A stretch of 64,000 nucleotides of DNA from Chitinophagales bacterium. Its GTDB lineage: Bacteria; Bacteroidota; Bacteroidia; Chitinophagales; Saprospiraceae. The notes beneath the pieces are model-generated. The model had not been told where the DNA came from and did no database searches. It saw only the letters and a program-made list of their open reading frames with translations. Shown here piece by piece: positions 53,000 through 61,228 of the stretch. Position numbers and translations under genes: made by a program. The number at the start of each line of letters is the position of its first letter. Position 1 is the first letter of the stretch. The stretch is from positions 1 through 64,000 of the forward strand of contig JAFLBO010000028.1 of NCBI GenBank assembly GCA_017303475.1, written 5' to 3'.

Positions 53000-53219
53000 C
53001 AAAAGAAAAAAGGCAGTCTTCCCGGCAAAGCCAACGACCTACGGGGATTGCGCTGCTTTTTAACCGCAGGCCGTCGTATTTTGCATCATCGTGCTGTACT
53101 GCCGGTTAAAAAGAAGGCGCTCCCTCCTTACGTCGGGAACATCCCCTTCAGTCGGGCTTGCCTCGCAGACGGCGGAGCCTTGGGCAGGGGATTGGTTGGG
53201 AGCCAGGCCTCCAGATTTG

Positions 53220-53340
53220 TGAATAATCGGGAGGCCTTTAGGAGGGGCAATTTTAGCGAAATATTTCCGCGAAGACACAAAGGGCCGGCAATCAGCCAGC
53301 CCTTCGTGTCTTCGCGCCTTTGTGTCTTTAAGCTCTGCCT
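53220..53340. repeat. GACACAAAGG word hairpin before the ALDH stop
   Basis: The words CGCGAAGACACAAAGGGCCG and its approximate inverted form (CCCTTCGTGTCTTCGCG) are arranged head to head, then CTTTGTGTCTT twice. Lies at the 3' end of the dehydrogenase gene, so it may terminate it. No coding sequence in the 52810-53347 gap. Confidence 0.65.
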
Positions 53341-53347
53341 TTGTGTC

Positions 53348-54880
53348 TTAAAAATCGAATTTGATTCCCTGCGCCAGTGGCAATGCCTCGGAGTAGTTGA
53401 TGGTATTGGTCTGACGGCGCATATACGCTTTCCAGGAATCGGAGCCGGATTCGCGACCGCCGCCGGTTTCTTTCTCCCCACCAAATGCGCCGCCAATTTC
53501 AGCACCGGATGTGCCGATGTTTACATTGGCAATACCGCAGTCTGAACCGCTTACCGACAGGAAACGCTCGGCTTCGCGCAGGTTGGTGGTCATGATGGCC
53601 GAAGAAAGTCCCTGTGGCACTGCGTTTTGCAGCGCAATGGCCTCTTCAATGGTTTTGTACTTGATGAGGTACAGGATCGGGGCAAAGGTTTCGTGCTGCA
53701 CGATGTCCCAGTGGTTTTCCACCTCGGCAATGCAAGGTTTTACGTAGCAACCGCTTTCGTAGCCCGGACCGGTGAGTACGCCGCCTTCTACCACAAATTT
53801 ACCGCCATGCGCTTTCACGCGTTCAATGGAATTCAGGTATGCTTCCACGGCGTGTTTATCAATCAGCGGACCCACGTGGTTGTTCGGATCCAGCGGATCG
53901 CCAATGCGAAGTTGCGGGTACGCTTTGGCCAGGGTGGTTTTCACCTGCTCGTACACGCTTTCGTGCACAATGAGGCGGCGGGTGCTGGTGCAGCGCTGAC
54001 CGGCGGTGCCCACCGCGCCAAATACAGCGCCGGTGAGTACCATTTTCATATCAGCGGATGGCGTGATGATGATGGCGTTGTTGCCGCCCAGTTCCAGGAT
54101 GCTGCGACCAAAACGTGCAGCTACTGCCTGGCCCACAATACGGCCCATGCGTGTGCTGCCCGTGGCGCTCACGAGCGGCACCCGGTGATCCTTGGTCATG
54201 AACTCGCCTACTTTGTAATCGCCGTTGATGATACAGCTGATGCCTTCCGGCAGGTTGTTGGCTTTCAGAACTTTCTGGAACAGATTCTGGCAGGCAATGG
54301 AGCAAAGCGGCGCTTTTTCAGAAGCTTTCCACACGCATACATCGCCGCAAACCCAGGCCAGGGCTGCGTTCCAGGACCAAACGGCTACCGGGAAGTTGAA
54401 GGCAGAGATAATGCCCACAATGCCCAGCGGGTGCCACTGCTCGTACATGCGGTGGCCCGGACGCTCGGAGTGCATGGTAAGTCCGTATAGCTGGCGGGAA
54501 AGTCCCACTGCGAAATCGCAGATATCAATCATTTCCTGCACCTCGCCCCAGCCTTCCTGCAGGCTTTTGCCCATTTCGTAAGATACCAGGCGGCCCAGCG
54601 GGTCTTTATACTGGCGTAGCACTTCGCCGTACTGGCGCACGATTTCGCCGCGCTTGGGCGCCGGCATTTCGCGCCAAACCTTGAAGGCCTGTTCGGCCGA
54701 CTGGATCACTTGTTCGTATTGGTCGCGGGTGGTAACGCCCACAAAACCAATGGATTGTCCGTTAACAGGTGATACAGATTCAATAAAACGGCGGCTGCCG
54801 GAAATGGTGTTCAGACCTGTGGACGTGCCCTGGTTGCGGGTGCGCAGGCCGAGTTTTTTTAAAAATTCTTTCGGTTGCAT
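53348..54880 (-). CDS. ALDH7-family aldehyde dehydrogenase (piperideine-6-carboxylate / aminoadipate semialdehyde type)
   Basis: 510 aa, typical length for antiquitin-type enzymes. The NAD-binding site is marked by AFNFPVAVWSWNAALA and TGSTRMGRIVG. Glu is in LELGGNNAIII and the catalytic Cys in GTAGQRCTSTRRLIVHES. The C-terminal signature GGEKETGGGRESGSDSWKAYMRRQTNTINYS is nearly diagnostic for ALDH7. Homologues oxidise alpha-aminoadipate semialdehyde in lysine catabolism or make betaine. No lysine pathway gene is nearby. The gene is alone; its upstream gap is a word array. Confidence 0.92.
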   Translation of the reverse strand: MQPKEFLKKLGLRTRNQGTSTGLNTISGSRRFIESVSPVNGQSIGFVGVTTRDQYEQVIQSAEQAFKVWREMPAPKRGEIVRQYGEVLRQYKDPLGRLVSYEMGKSLQEGWGEVQEMIDICDFAVGLSRQLYGLTMHSERPGHRMYEQWHPLGIVGIISAFNFPVAVWSWNAALAWVCGDVCVWKASEKAPLCSIACQNLFQKVLKANNLPEGISCIINGDYKVGEFMTKDHRVPLVSATGSTRMGRIVGQAVAARFGRSILELGGNNAIIITPSADMKMVLTGAVFGAVGTAGQRCTSTRRLIVHESVYEQVKTTLAKAYPQLRIGDPLDPNNHVGPLIDKHAVEAYLNSIERVKAHGGKFVVEGGVLTGPGYESGCYVKPCIAEVENHWDIVQHETFAPILYLIKYKTIEEAIALQNAVPQGLSSAIMTTNLREAERFLSVSGSDCGIANVNIGTSGAEIGGAFGGEKETGGGRESGSDSWKAYMRRQTNTINYSEALPLAQGIKFDF

Positions 54881-54884
54881 TTGT

Positions 54885-55052
54885 TAGACGGTTTACGGTG
54901 GACGGCCTACGGTAGACGGTAGACGGTAGACGGTGGACGGTGGACGGTTTTGGGCTCGGGGTAATGGATCATTTCTGCATACCCCGAGCCCAAACCGTAG
55001 GCCGTCTAACGTAGGCCGTCCACCGTAAGCCGTCTACCGTAAGCCGTCTACA
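54885..55052. repeat. Inverted GACGGT / ACCGTC word array
   Basis: The left half repeats GACGGT(A/G) words, the right half GTAGGCCGTC and ACCGTAAGCCGTC. In the middle lies a hairpin GGGCTCGGGGTA ... TACCCCGAGCCC. A 28-bp block at 54967-54994 (starting GATCATTTCTGCATACCCC) is identical to 58608-58635. It sits directly upstream of the ALDH gene. Confidence 0.85.
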
Positions 55053-55189
55053 GTCGCGCAAAGGTAGGCAGGAAAGTGGAAACGAAAGGGAAAGTGGCAG
55101 AAGAATGGGGTGGAATTGTCGGGCCGGGAACAAGTATGGATTGGGCAGTGGGATGACCTTTTGCAGATGGGCGGGGCGATAAATCGCGA

Positions 55190-55245
55190 TTTGTGCTGAT
55201 CAATCAGCAAAAAAAGCGCGATTTGTGCTGGTTGATCAGCACAAA
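55190..55245. promoter_or_regulatory. Two tandem palindromes, 32-bp period, before the first DUF4143 ATPase
   Basis: Site 1 (55190-55213) has arms TTTGTGCTGAT and ATCAGCAAAAA, one mismatch. Site 2 (55222-55245) has perfect 9-bp arms TTTGTGCTG and CAGCACAAA with loop GTTGAT. Each is preceded by CGCGA. They precede the TATCTTTG box at 55251-55258. The period equals three helical turns, as in a cooperative operator. Confidence 0.7.
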
Positions 55246-55250
55246 CAATG

Positions 55251-55258
55251 TATCTTTG
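55251..55258 (+). promoter_or_regulatory. -7 box TATCTTTG of the first DUF4143 ATPase
   Basis: An exact TAnnTTTG match, 19 nt before the ATG at 55278. Site 2 of the palindrome pair ends 5 nt upstream, so protein bound there would overlap the polymerase site. Confidence 0.6.
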
Positions 55259-55277
55259 TTTCCATAATAACTCGATC

Positions 55278-56438
55278 ATGATAATAAAACGTATTCAGGA
55301 ACAAAATCTTTTGGCTGAACTAACCGCTGTCAAAAGCAAAGTATTAATACTGTATGGCGCACGTCAGGTAGGCAAAACCACCCTCATCCACGAAACCTTG
55401 CGCGGTTTTCAAGGCAAGGTTTTAGAAATCAATGCCGACAATATTCCTTTTATGGAAAGTCTTTCCAGTCGCAATCTTGACCAACTCAAAGGACTTGTTC
55501 ATGGGTACGACTTATTGTTTGTAGATGAAGCTCAACGGATTCCCGATATAGGCATAAACCTGAAAATATTGCACGATCAGGTTCCCGGGCTCAAAATCAT
55601 TGCCACCGGCTCTTCATCACTGGATCTTGCCAATCGTGTAAAAGAACCCCTCACCGGCCGTACCTGGACCTTTCATCTATTTCCGATTTCTGCCGAAGAG
55701 TGGGCCTCATATTATGGCGCCAATGATTATGAAGTTGCGCAAAAATTACCGGAATGGCTTGTGTATGGGCTTTATCCGGAAGTGCTTGGTATAGAAAACC
55801 GGGTAAAAAAGGAACGTTATCTTCAAGAGCTTACACAATCCTATCTGTACAGAGATATTTTGGCTCTGGCTAATATTCGTTACCCGGAAAAGTTACGCCA
55901 GATATTGAAGCTGCTTGCCTGGCAGGCAGGTAATTTGGTATCAGTGAATGAATTAGCAAATACGCTGCAAATCAACAGGGATGCCGTCAGTAATTACATT
56001 GACCTGCTGGAAAAATCCTTTGTGATATTCCGATTGAGCGGATTTAGCCGCAACCTGCGCAAGGAAATGGTCAAAATGGACAAAATATATTTCTATGATT
56101 TAGGGGTACGAAACGCCCTGATTGAGAACTATCAGCCACTAACTATCCGGCAAGATATTGGGCAGCTGTGGGAGAACTTCCTCTTGGCTGAACGATTAAA
56201 AACCTCTACCTACCATTTCCACCATACCAACCGATATTTCTGGCGCACCCAAACAGGCGCGGAACTTGATTATGTGGAGGAATACGGCGGCCAACTGCAT
56301 GGCTACGAATTCAAGTGGGGCTCCACCAGTGCCCGAGCACCCAAAACCTGGATTGAGACTTACCCGGAAGCCACATTTAAATGCATTAATAGTGGGAATT
56401 TTATGGATTTTGTGCGTTTGGGGAAGGCGGGCGGTTAA
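55278..56438 (+). CDS. AAA+ ATPase with DUF4143 C-terminal domain, first copy
   Basis: 386 aa. The start is ATG 55278 because its product MIIKRIQEQ aligns with that of the second copy; an ATG at 55248 adds 10 residues and would start inside the promoter. Walker A GARQVGKTT at 27-35, Walker B LLFVDEAQRIPD near 82-93, sensor TGSSSLDLAN near 115, a winged-helix-like segment (VSVNELANTLQINRDAVSNYIDLLE) at about 228-252, and the C-terminal DUF4143 part with a PD-(D/E)XK-like pattern (GAELDYVEE ... LHGYEFKW). The domain set is that of solo 'ATP-binding proteins' of unknown role. Paralogue at 62330-63466. Twin palindromes precede both. Confidence 0.9.
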   Translation: MIIKRIQEQNLLAELTAVKSKVLILYGARQVGKTTLIHETLRGFQGKVLEINADNIPFMESLSSRNLDQLKGLVHGYDLLFVDEAQRIPDIGINLKILHDQVPGLKIIATGSSSLDLANRVKEPLTGRTWTFHLFPISAEEWASYYGANDYEVAQKLPEWLVYGLYPEVLGIENRVKKERYLQELTQSYLYRDILALANIRYPEKLRQILKLLAWQAGNLVSVNELANTLQINRDAVSNYIDLLEKSFVIFRLSGFSRNLRKEMVKMDKIYFYDLGVRNALIENYQPLTIRQDIGQLWENFLLAERLKTSTYHFHHTNRYFWRTQTGAELDYVEEYGGQLHGYEFKWGSTSARAPKTWIETYPEATFKCINSGNFMDFVRLGKAGG

Positions 56439-56501
56439 AAAGTGGGAAGTTAAAGATTAGAGCATGTTGGGGATTTTCCCAATCACATTATTTTTATTAA
56501 A

Positions 56502-58556
56502 ATGGCTAAAATTTACGCTTTGAGCATTTTGCTCTTCATAACCATACCCCTAAGCGCCAAAGTTATTTATGTCAACCTAAATGCTACCGGACAGAATAAT
56601 GGCACTTCCTGGGTAGATGCTTTTACCAACCCTAACCTAGCGCTGCCTACAGCCCAATATGGCGACGAAATTTGGGTGGCAAAAGGGTCTTATTTCCCAT
56701 ATCCGGCAGCTCCTGTTTTATCGTTTGTCTTAGTGAGTGGAACGAAACTTCTTGGTGGCTTTAATGGCACTGAAATCACAGCTTCGCAACGCGACTGGAC
56801 AATAAACGAAACCATCCTTTATGGAGACGAACCGGGTTTCACTTGGCTAAATGTCATTTATGGCGAAAACACGGACTCTACTACCCTGTTGGATGGGTTT
56901 ACCATTCGGGGAGGGCATGCAGATATTACCCTTTTTGGCCTTCCTTGCAGCATGTCCAATGGGGTGGATTGTATTGGAGGAGGAATAAGCCTCTACAATA
57001 ACAATCCGGAAACTCCCACAATGCTTAGGGTCAGGAATTGCCGATTCATTAATAATGGTGCATTACAGGGAGGCGGAATTGCTGCCAATTTTTCTGGCGG
57101 ATCGGGTGGCTTGATTGTTGAAAAATGCTATTTTAATGGAAACGGGTGCAATGATTTAGGAGGTGGGATATTTATTGAAACGGGTCAGCACCCGCAGTAT
57201 AAATTCAGGGTAGACAGCTGCCTGTTTGAATATAATGATGGGTATACCGCTACCTGTATTTCGGTGGGTAACACCAATCACCAACTGGACTTGCGTATTA
57301 GCAATTCTGTTTTTCAGTTCAATAAATCTTATTACAGTTGTGCCGGGGTATATTTTGGCAATGGAAGCTTTGCAAGACCGGTAGTGGAAAATTGCAGTTT
57401 TTTCCAAAATGAATCAGGCAGTACCAATCAGACAATTCCAGGTAGTGGCGGAGCTCTTTTCGGGTCTAACTTCAAAGTGGTTTCTTGTTATTTTAGAGAA
57501 AACAAGGCAAATAACGGAGGAGCCATAGCCATAGGAAATGGCGAAATCTTCAATTGCGTTTTTGAACGTAACTGGGCCAAAAAGGAAGGTGGCGCGCTTC
57601 GGCTAGGCAATAAAATTTATCTAATCAATTGCACCTTTATTGCCAACAAATCAGGCAAAGTAGGTGGGGCCATTAGAAATATTAGCTCCACCCAAGACAC
57701 TATCCTTAACTGTATTTTTGTTGGTAACCGAGCTGTAGAACGAGGGAATTGGCTCTCTTCTGATTTTGGTAAAAATTATTTCGCCAATTCTATGATTGAC
57801 GTTGCTAACTGTGACTCCCTAAAGGAGGGACTCCATCCAATGTATGATACCTTAACCTGCGGTCCAAACATGTTATTCAATATTGATCCGCAGTTTCGTG
57901 ATACCGTTACCGGAGATTTCCGTTTGCGAGGTTGTTCTCCATTGATCAATCAAGGCGATAGCGCCTGGGTAGCCCGTTTTAATTTATTACAGGATATCGC
58001 CGGAGGTTCCAGATGGCAGGATGGTCTGCCGGATATTGGAGCCTATGAAACGGCTAAATCAGCTCCCATTCAGGTAAGTGCATCAGTGACTTCCAGCAAT
58101 AACCAAAATTCAAATGGGAGTGTTGTTCTTGATTCCCTTTCGGGTGGCACCCTTCCATACCAATTCGATTGGAGTAACGGAAGCATGGCAGATTCGATAA
58201 GTCAATTGGCAGCCGGTGTGTACACCGTTACCGTTTCGGATGCAGAAGGGTGCACAAGTAGCTGGGCATTTGAGGTACAACAAATGGTTGGGATTATCCA
58301 AACAGCAAAACTGCATAATCTATTGATCTATCCTAACCCTGCCCGGGATTGGGTAGATATTTTAATTCCGCAAACAGAACAAGGTCTTAGTCTTGAAATA
58401 ACAGATTTGCTCGGAAAAGTTATTTTTTCTAAGGTTTTACAGGACCCGGGAGAACTTTTTAGGCTAAACATCACACAGTTTGACAGTGGCCTGTTTTGGG
58501 TGATGTTAAAAAAACAAGAGCGGATCAAATATGTTGGCCAGCTGATAAAGCAATAA
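56502..58556 (+). CDS. Secreted beta-helix protein with SprB-like repeat and T9SS sorting domain
   Basis: 684 aa with a signal peptide (KIYALSILLFITIPLSAK). Residues about 25-510 form a right-handed beta-helix with repeated GGGI, NCxFxxNxxxxGGA turns, as in polymorphic outer-membrane or 'choice-of-anchor' proteins. At about 520-600 lies an SprB-like repeat (GGTLPYQFDWSNGSMADSISQLAAGVYTVTVSDAEGC). The last 80 residues are a T9SS type A domain (LLIYPNPARDWVDILI ... SGLFWVMLKK). Likely surface-displayed adhesin, or polysaccharide-degrading by analogy. Codon use is richer in A/T than its neighbours, so possibly acquired. Confidence 0.85.
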   Translation: MAKIYALSILLFITIPLSAKVIYVNLNATGQNNGTSWVDAFTNPNLALPTAQYGDEIWVAKGSYFPYPAAPVLSFVLVSGTKLLGGFNGTEITASQRDWTINETILYGDEPGFTWLNVIYGENTDSTTLLDGFTIRGGHADITLFGLPCSMSNGVDCIGGGISLYNNNPETPTMLRVRNCRFINNGALQGGGIAANFSGGSGGLIVEKCYFNGNGCNDLGGGIFIETGQHPQYKFRVDSCLFEYNDGYTATCISVGNTNHQLDLRISNSVFQFNKSYYSCAGVYFGNGSFARPVVENCSFFQNESGSTNQTIPGSGGALFGSNFKVVSCYFRENKANNGGAIAIGNGEIFNCVFERNWAKKEGGALRLGNKIYLINCTFIANKSGKVGGAIRNISSTQDTILNCIFVGNRAVERGNWLSSDFGKNYFANSMIDVANCDSLKEGLHPMYDTLTCGPNMLFNIDPQFRDTVTGDFRLRGCSPLINQGDSAWVARFNLLQDIAGGSRWQDGLPDIGAYETAKSAPIQVSASVTSSNNQNSNGSVVLDSLSGGTLPYQFDWSNGSMADSISQLAAGVYTVTVSDAEGCTSSWAFEVQQMVGIIQTAKLHNLLIYPNPARDWVDILIPQTEQGLSLEITDLLGKVIFSKVLQDPGELFRLNITQFDSGLFWVMLKKQERIKYVGQLIKQ

Positions 58557-58557
58557 T

Positions 58558-58684
58558 TGGACGGTAGGCTGCTGGATACTGGACGTTAGATCTGAGCTCG
58601 GAGAATTGATCATTTCTGCATACCCCGAGCCCAAAACCGTCCACCGTAGGCCGTCTACCGTCCACCGTAAACCGTCCACCGTCT
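58558..58684. repeat. ACCGTC word array with shared 28-bp block
   Basis: GGACGGTAGG at the left, the block 58608-58635 identical to 54967-54994, then repeated ACCGTCCACCGTAAGG-type words. Lies between convergent genes and runs into the recQ stop. Confidence 0.85.
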
Positions 58685-60896
58685 AATTCGCGTAATCGCT
58701 CAAAAACTTGAGGCGCATCAGCTGGATTTCTTCCCAGGTGATTTCGTCGTCTTTGAGTTCCTGGTAAGCCTCGTCGATGGAATCGGTGTCGGCCTCTTTG
58801 AAATATTCAATGATGGTTTCGCGTACATACTCGTCTACTACTTTGTTGAGGTAGTAATCGAGGCGAAGTTTGGTGCCTGATTGCACAATGCCGTCCAACT
58901 CTTCGAGCAGTTCGGGCATCGACATGTCGCTGGTTTTGGCAATTTCCTCGAGGCTGATCTTCCGGTCGATGGCCATGATGATGTTCACCTTGGTTTTCGA
59001 CTTGTTGGCCACCGTTTTGATGGTGAAATCCATCGGGCGTTCAATCTCGTTTTCCTCGCAGTACTTTTTGATGGCATCCACGAAGGGTTGACCGTATTTC
59101 TGGGCTTTACCCTGCGATACCCCCACGATTTTGGACATATCGTCCATGGAAATCGGGTATTGGGTGGCCATTTCTTCAAGAGATGGGTCCTGGAAGATCA
59201 CATAAGGCGGCAGGTTGTGCTTTTTGGCAATCTGCCTGCGCAAATCCTTCAGGATGTTCATCAGGGTTTCGTCGAGTACTGCCGTGCCGCCTTTTTCGTC
59301 GTCAATATCGTAATCGGTGTCTTCGTAGTCGTGGTTGATCGTGATCTGAATAGGTTTTGGATCTTTCAGGTATTCACGACCTTCTTTGGAGACTTTCAGG
59401 ATACCGAACTGCTCAATTTCCTTGTAGATCAGGTTATTGATCATGGCGTGACGGAAGATGGAGCTCCAGAAGTTCTCATCGCGGTCATCGCCCACACCGA
59501 AGTTTTCCATTTCCGTGAAACGGAAATCCTTCATTTCCTTGGTTTCGTTGCCGCGGATGAAATCCATCACCGTTTTCATCAGGTAATTCTCGTTCAGGTC
59601 GAGAATAGCCTTAATAACGGCGGCAATCTCTTCCTTCACTTCCATTTTCTCCTTCGGATTCTTGCAGTTGTCGCACATCTTGTGGCAGTTGTCCTCATGG
59701 AACTCCTCACCAAAATAGTGCAGCAGGAATCGGCGGCGGCAGGAGGCTGTTTCGGCGTAAGCCACTACCTCCTGCATAAGCTGAGCGCCCATTTCGCGCT
59801 CGGCCACAGGTTTATCGCGCAGGAATTTTTCCAGGCGCAGAATATCGTTGTAGTTGTAAAACGCGATGCACTTACCACCCAGACCATCCCGGCCGGCGCG
59901 ACCGGTTTCCTGGTAATAGTTTTCGATGGATTTGGGCATATCGTAGTGCATTACAAAGCGCACATCGGGCTTATCAATACCCATCCCGAAAGCGATGGTG
60001 GCACAGATCACGTCGATCTCTTCCATCAGGAAGTTATCCTGCGTGTTGGCGCGTGTTTTGGGGTCCAGACCGGCGTGATATGGTGCGGCTTTGATGTCGT
60101 TCACGCACAGCATTTCGGCTATGTCTTCAGCTGTTTTACGGTTTTGCACGTAAATAATGCCTGATTGACCCGGAAACTCCTCTTTAATGGTCTGGATAAT
60201 TTGCTTGATCGTCTGGTCTTTTTTGATTTTCGGACGGATCTCGTAGAAGAGGTTATCGCGGTTAAAGGACGACACGAAAGTGTTCTCCTCGGCCATGTCG
60301 AGGTTTTTCAGGATATCCTGTTGCACCTTAGGGGTAGCGGTGGCGGTGAGGGCCATAATGGGCACATCGCCGGCTACAGCATCGAGCATTACCCGGATAC
60401 GGCGGTATTCCGGACGGAAATCGTGACCCCATTCAGAGATACAGTGCGCTTCGTCGACGGCTACAAAAGAGATCTCCGAATTTTGGAAGAACTCGATATT
60501 TTCCTCCTTGGTGAGGGTTTCCGGCGCCACATAGAGGATTTTGGTGCGGCCATCGGAAATATCCTGCTTCACCTTTTTCATTTGTGCTTTGGTAAGCGAA
60601 GAGTTCAGGAAGTGGGCCACTTCATCTTCTTCTGAATAACCACGGATGCTGTCTACCTGATTTTTCATCAGGGCAATCAGCGGGCTGATCACTATAGCTG
60701 TACCGGGCAGCATCAGGGCTGGAAGTTGGTAGCAAAGGCTTTTGCCCCCTCCGGTAGGCATGATCACGAAGGTATCTTTACCATCCAGCAAGCTCTGGAT
60801 AATGGCCGCCTGATCTCCTTTGAAAGCATCAAATCCAAAGTGTTTCTGCAGGCTATCAATGAGCGTTTCCTGACCGTTGGCAATTTCTGGCATCAT
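58683..60896 (-). CDS. recQ: ATP-dependent DNA helicase RecQ
   Basis: 737 aa. Helicase motifs: Walker A MPTGGGKSLCYQLP near 49, DEAH in VAVDEAHCISEWGHDFRPEYRR, SAT-type ALTATATPKVQ, and motif VI QETGRAGRDG near 330. The RQC zinc site follows (CRRRFLLHYFGEEFHEDNCHKMCDNC). HRDC-like domain near 520-600 and a C-terminal helical extension of ~110 residues complete it. 3'-5' helicase in recombination and replication-fork repair. An ATG pair at 60894/60891 gives two possible starts. Alone in its unit. Confidence 0.95.
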   Translation of the reverse strand: MMPEIANGQETLIDSLQKHFGFDAFKGDQAAIIQSLLDGKDTFVIMPTGGGKSLCYQLPALMLPGTAIVISPLIALMKNQVDSIRGYSEEDEVAHFLNSSLTKAQMKKVKQDISDGRTKILYVAPETLTKEENIEFFQNSEISFVAVDEAHCISEWGHDFRPEYRRIRVMLDAVAGDVPIMALTATATPKVQQDILKNLDMAEENTFVSSFNRDNLFYEIRPKIKKDQTIKQIIQTIKEEFPGQSGIIYVQNRKTAEDIAEMLCVNDIKAAPYHAGLDPKTRANTQDNFLMEEIDVICATIAFGMGIDKPDVRFVMHYDMPKSIENYYQETGRAGRDGLGGKCIAFYNYNDILRLEKFLRDKPVAEREMGAQLMQEVVAYAETASCRRRFLLHYFGEEFHEDNCHKMCDNCKNPKEKMEVKEEIAAVIKAILDLNENYLMKTVMDFIRGNETKEMKDFRFTEMENFGVGDDRDENFWSSIFRHAMINNLIYKEIEQFGILKVSKEGREYLKDPKPIQITINHDYEDTDYDIDDEKGGTAVLDETLMNILKDLRRQIAKKHNLPPYVIFQDPSLEEMATQYPISMDDMSKIVGVSQGKAQKYGQPFVDAIKKYCEENEIERPMDFTIKTVANKSKTKVNIIMAIDRKISLEEIAKTSDMSMPELLEELDGIVQSGTKLRLDYYLNKVVDEYVRETIIEYFKEADTDSIDEAYQELKDDEITWEEIQLMRLKFLSDYAN

Positions 60897-60966
60897 CTAA
60901 ATTCGTTGTATTATACCATGATAAATGCCGGAAGCATCCGACATTTGAGCGTTCGATTCATTTGGA

Positions 60967-61030
60967 GGTTTTATCGATTTCAAACCTGTGAGGTTTTTGT
61001 AAACCTCACAGGTTTGAAATCGATAAAACC
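60967..61030. repeat. Perfect 64-bp palindrome, 30-bp arms
   Basis: Arms begin GGTTTTATCGATTTCAAACC and are completely complementary around a TTGT loop. Words such as ACCTGTGAGG resemble the ACCTATAAGG stretch of 5777-5836. Lies between the divergent starts of recQ and the aminopeptidase gene. Confidence 0.9.
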
Positions 61031-61216
61031 AGGTGACTTGGGTCCCTTGTGCTTATTCAAAACCGGAGGTCTTTACCCCCCTTTTGGAAAAAGCCGCCAA
61101 AGATAGAAAAACAAGAATCATAAAACCCACAAATTTTTGTCGGTTTTTTTTAAAAAAAACTTGAACCCTCAGTTAATAATTTGGCAAAGCCCAAAAATCA
61201 AACCTCTGAACAGCAT

Positions 61217-61224
61217 TAAATTTG
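61217..61224 (+). promoter_or_regulatory. -7 box TAAATTTG, predicted leaderless
   Basis: An exact TAnnTTTG match ending 4 nt before the ATG at 61229. No good -33 TTG at the usual spacing; a TTTG lies further up at 61180. Confidence 0.6.
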
Positions 61225-61228
61225 GCAC

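Noticed and set aside
52856..53545. 229-codon frame with KKKSNQKKKG segment
   Set aside because: It runs through the TTACTTTTCTTTTTG hairpin repeat, the non-coding stretch after it and the end of the ALDH gene. It is a translated repeat, not a gene.
53348..54880. Lysine catabolism operon around the ALDH7 gene
   Set aside because: No other pathway gene lies within the window on either side; only the single dehydrogenase is supported.
54885..55052. Possible CRISPR array
   Set aside because: The repeated words are only 6-8 bp, irregularly spaced and inverted halfway; no direct repeats with unique spacers.
58881..60164. Open frame of 427 codons on the plus strand
   Set aside because: Antisense to recQ; His/Phe/Val-rich with no motif. 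A codon-bias shadow.
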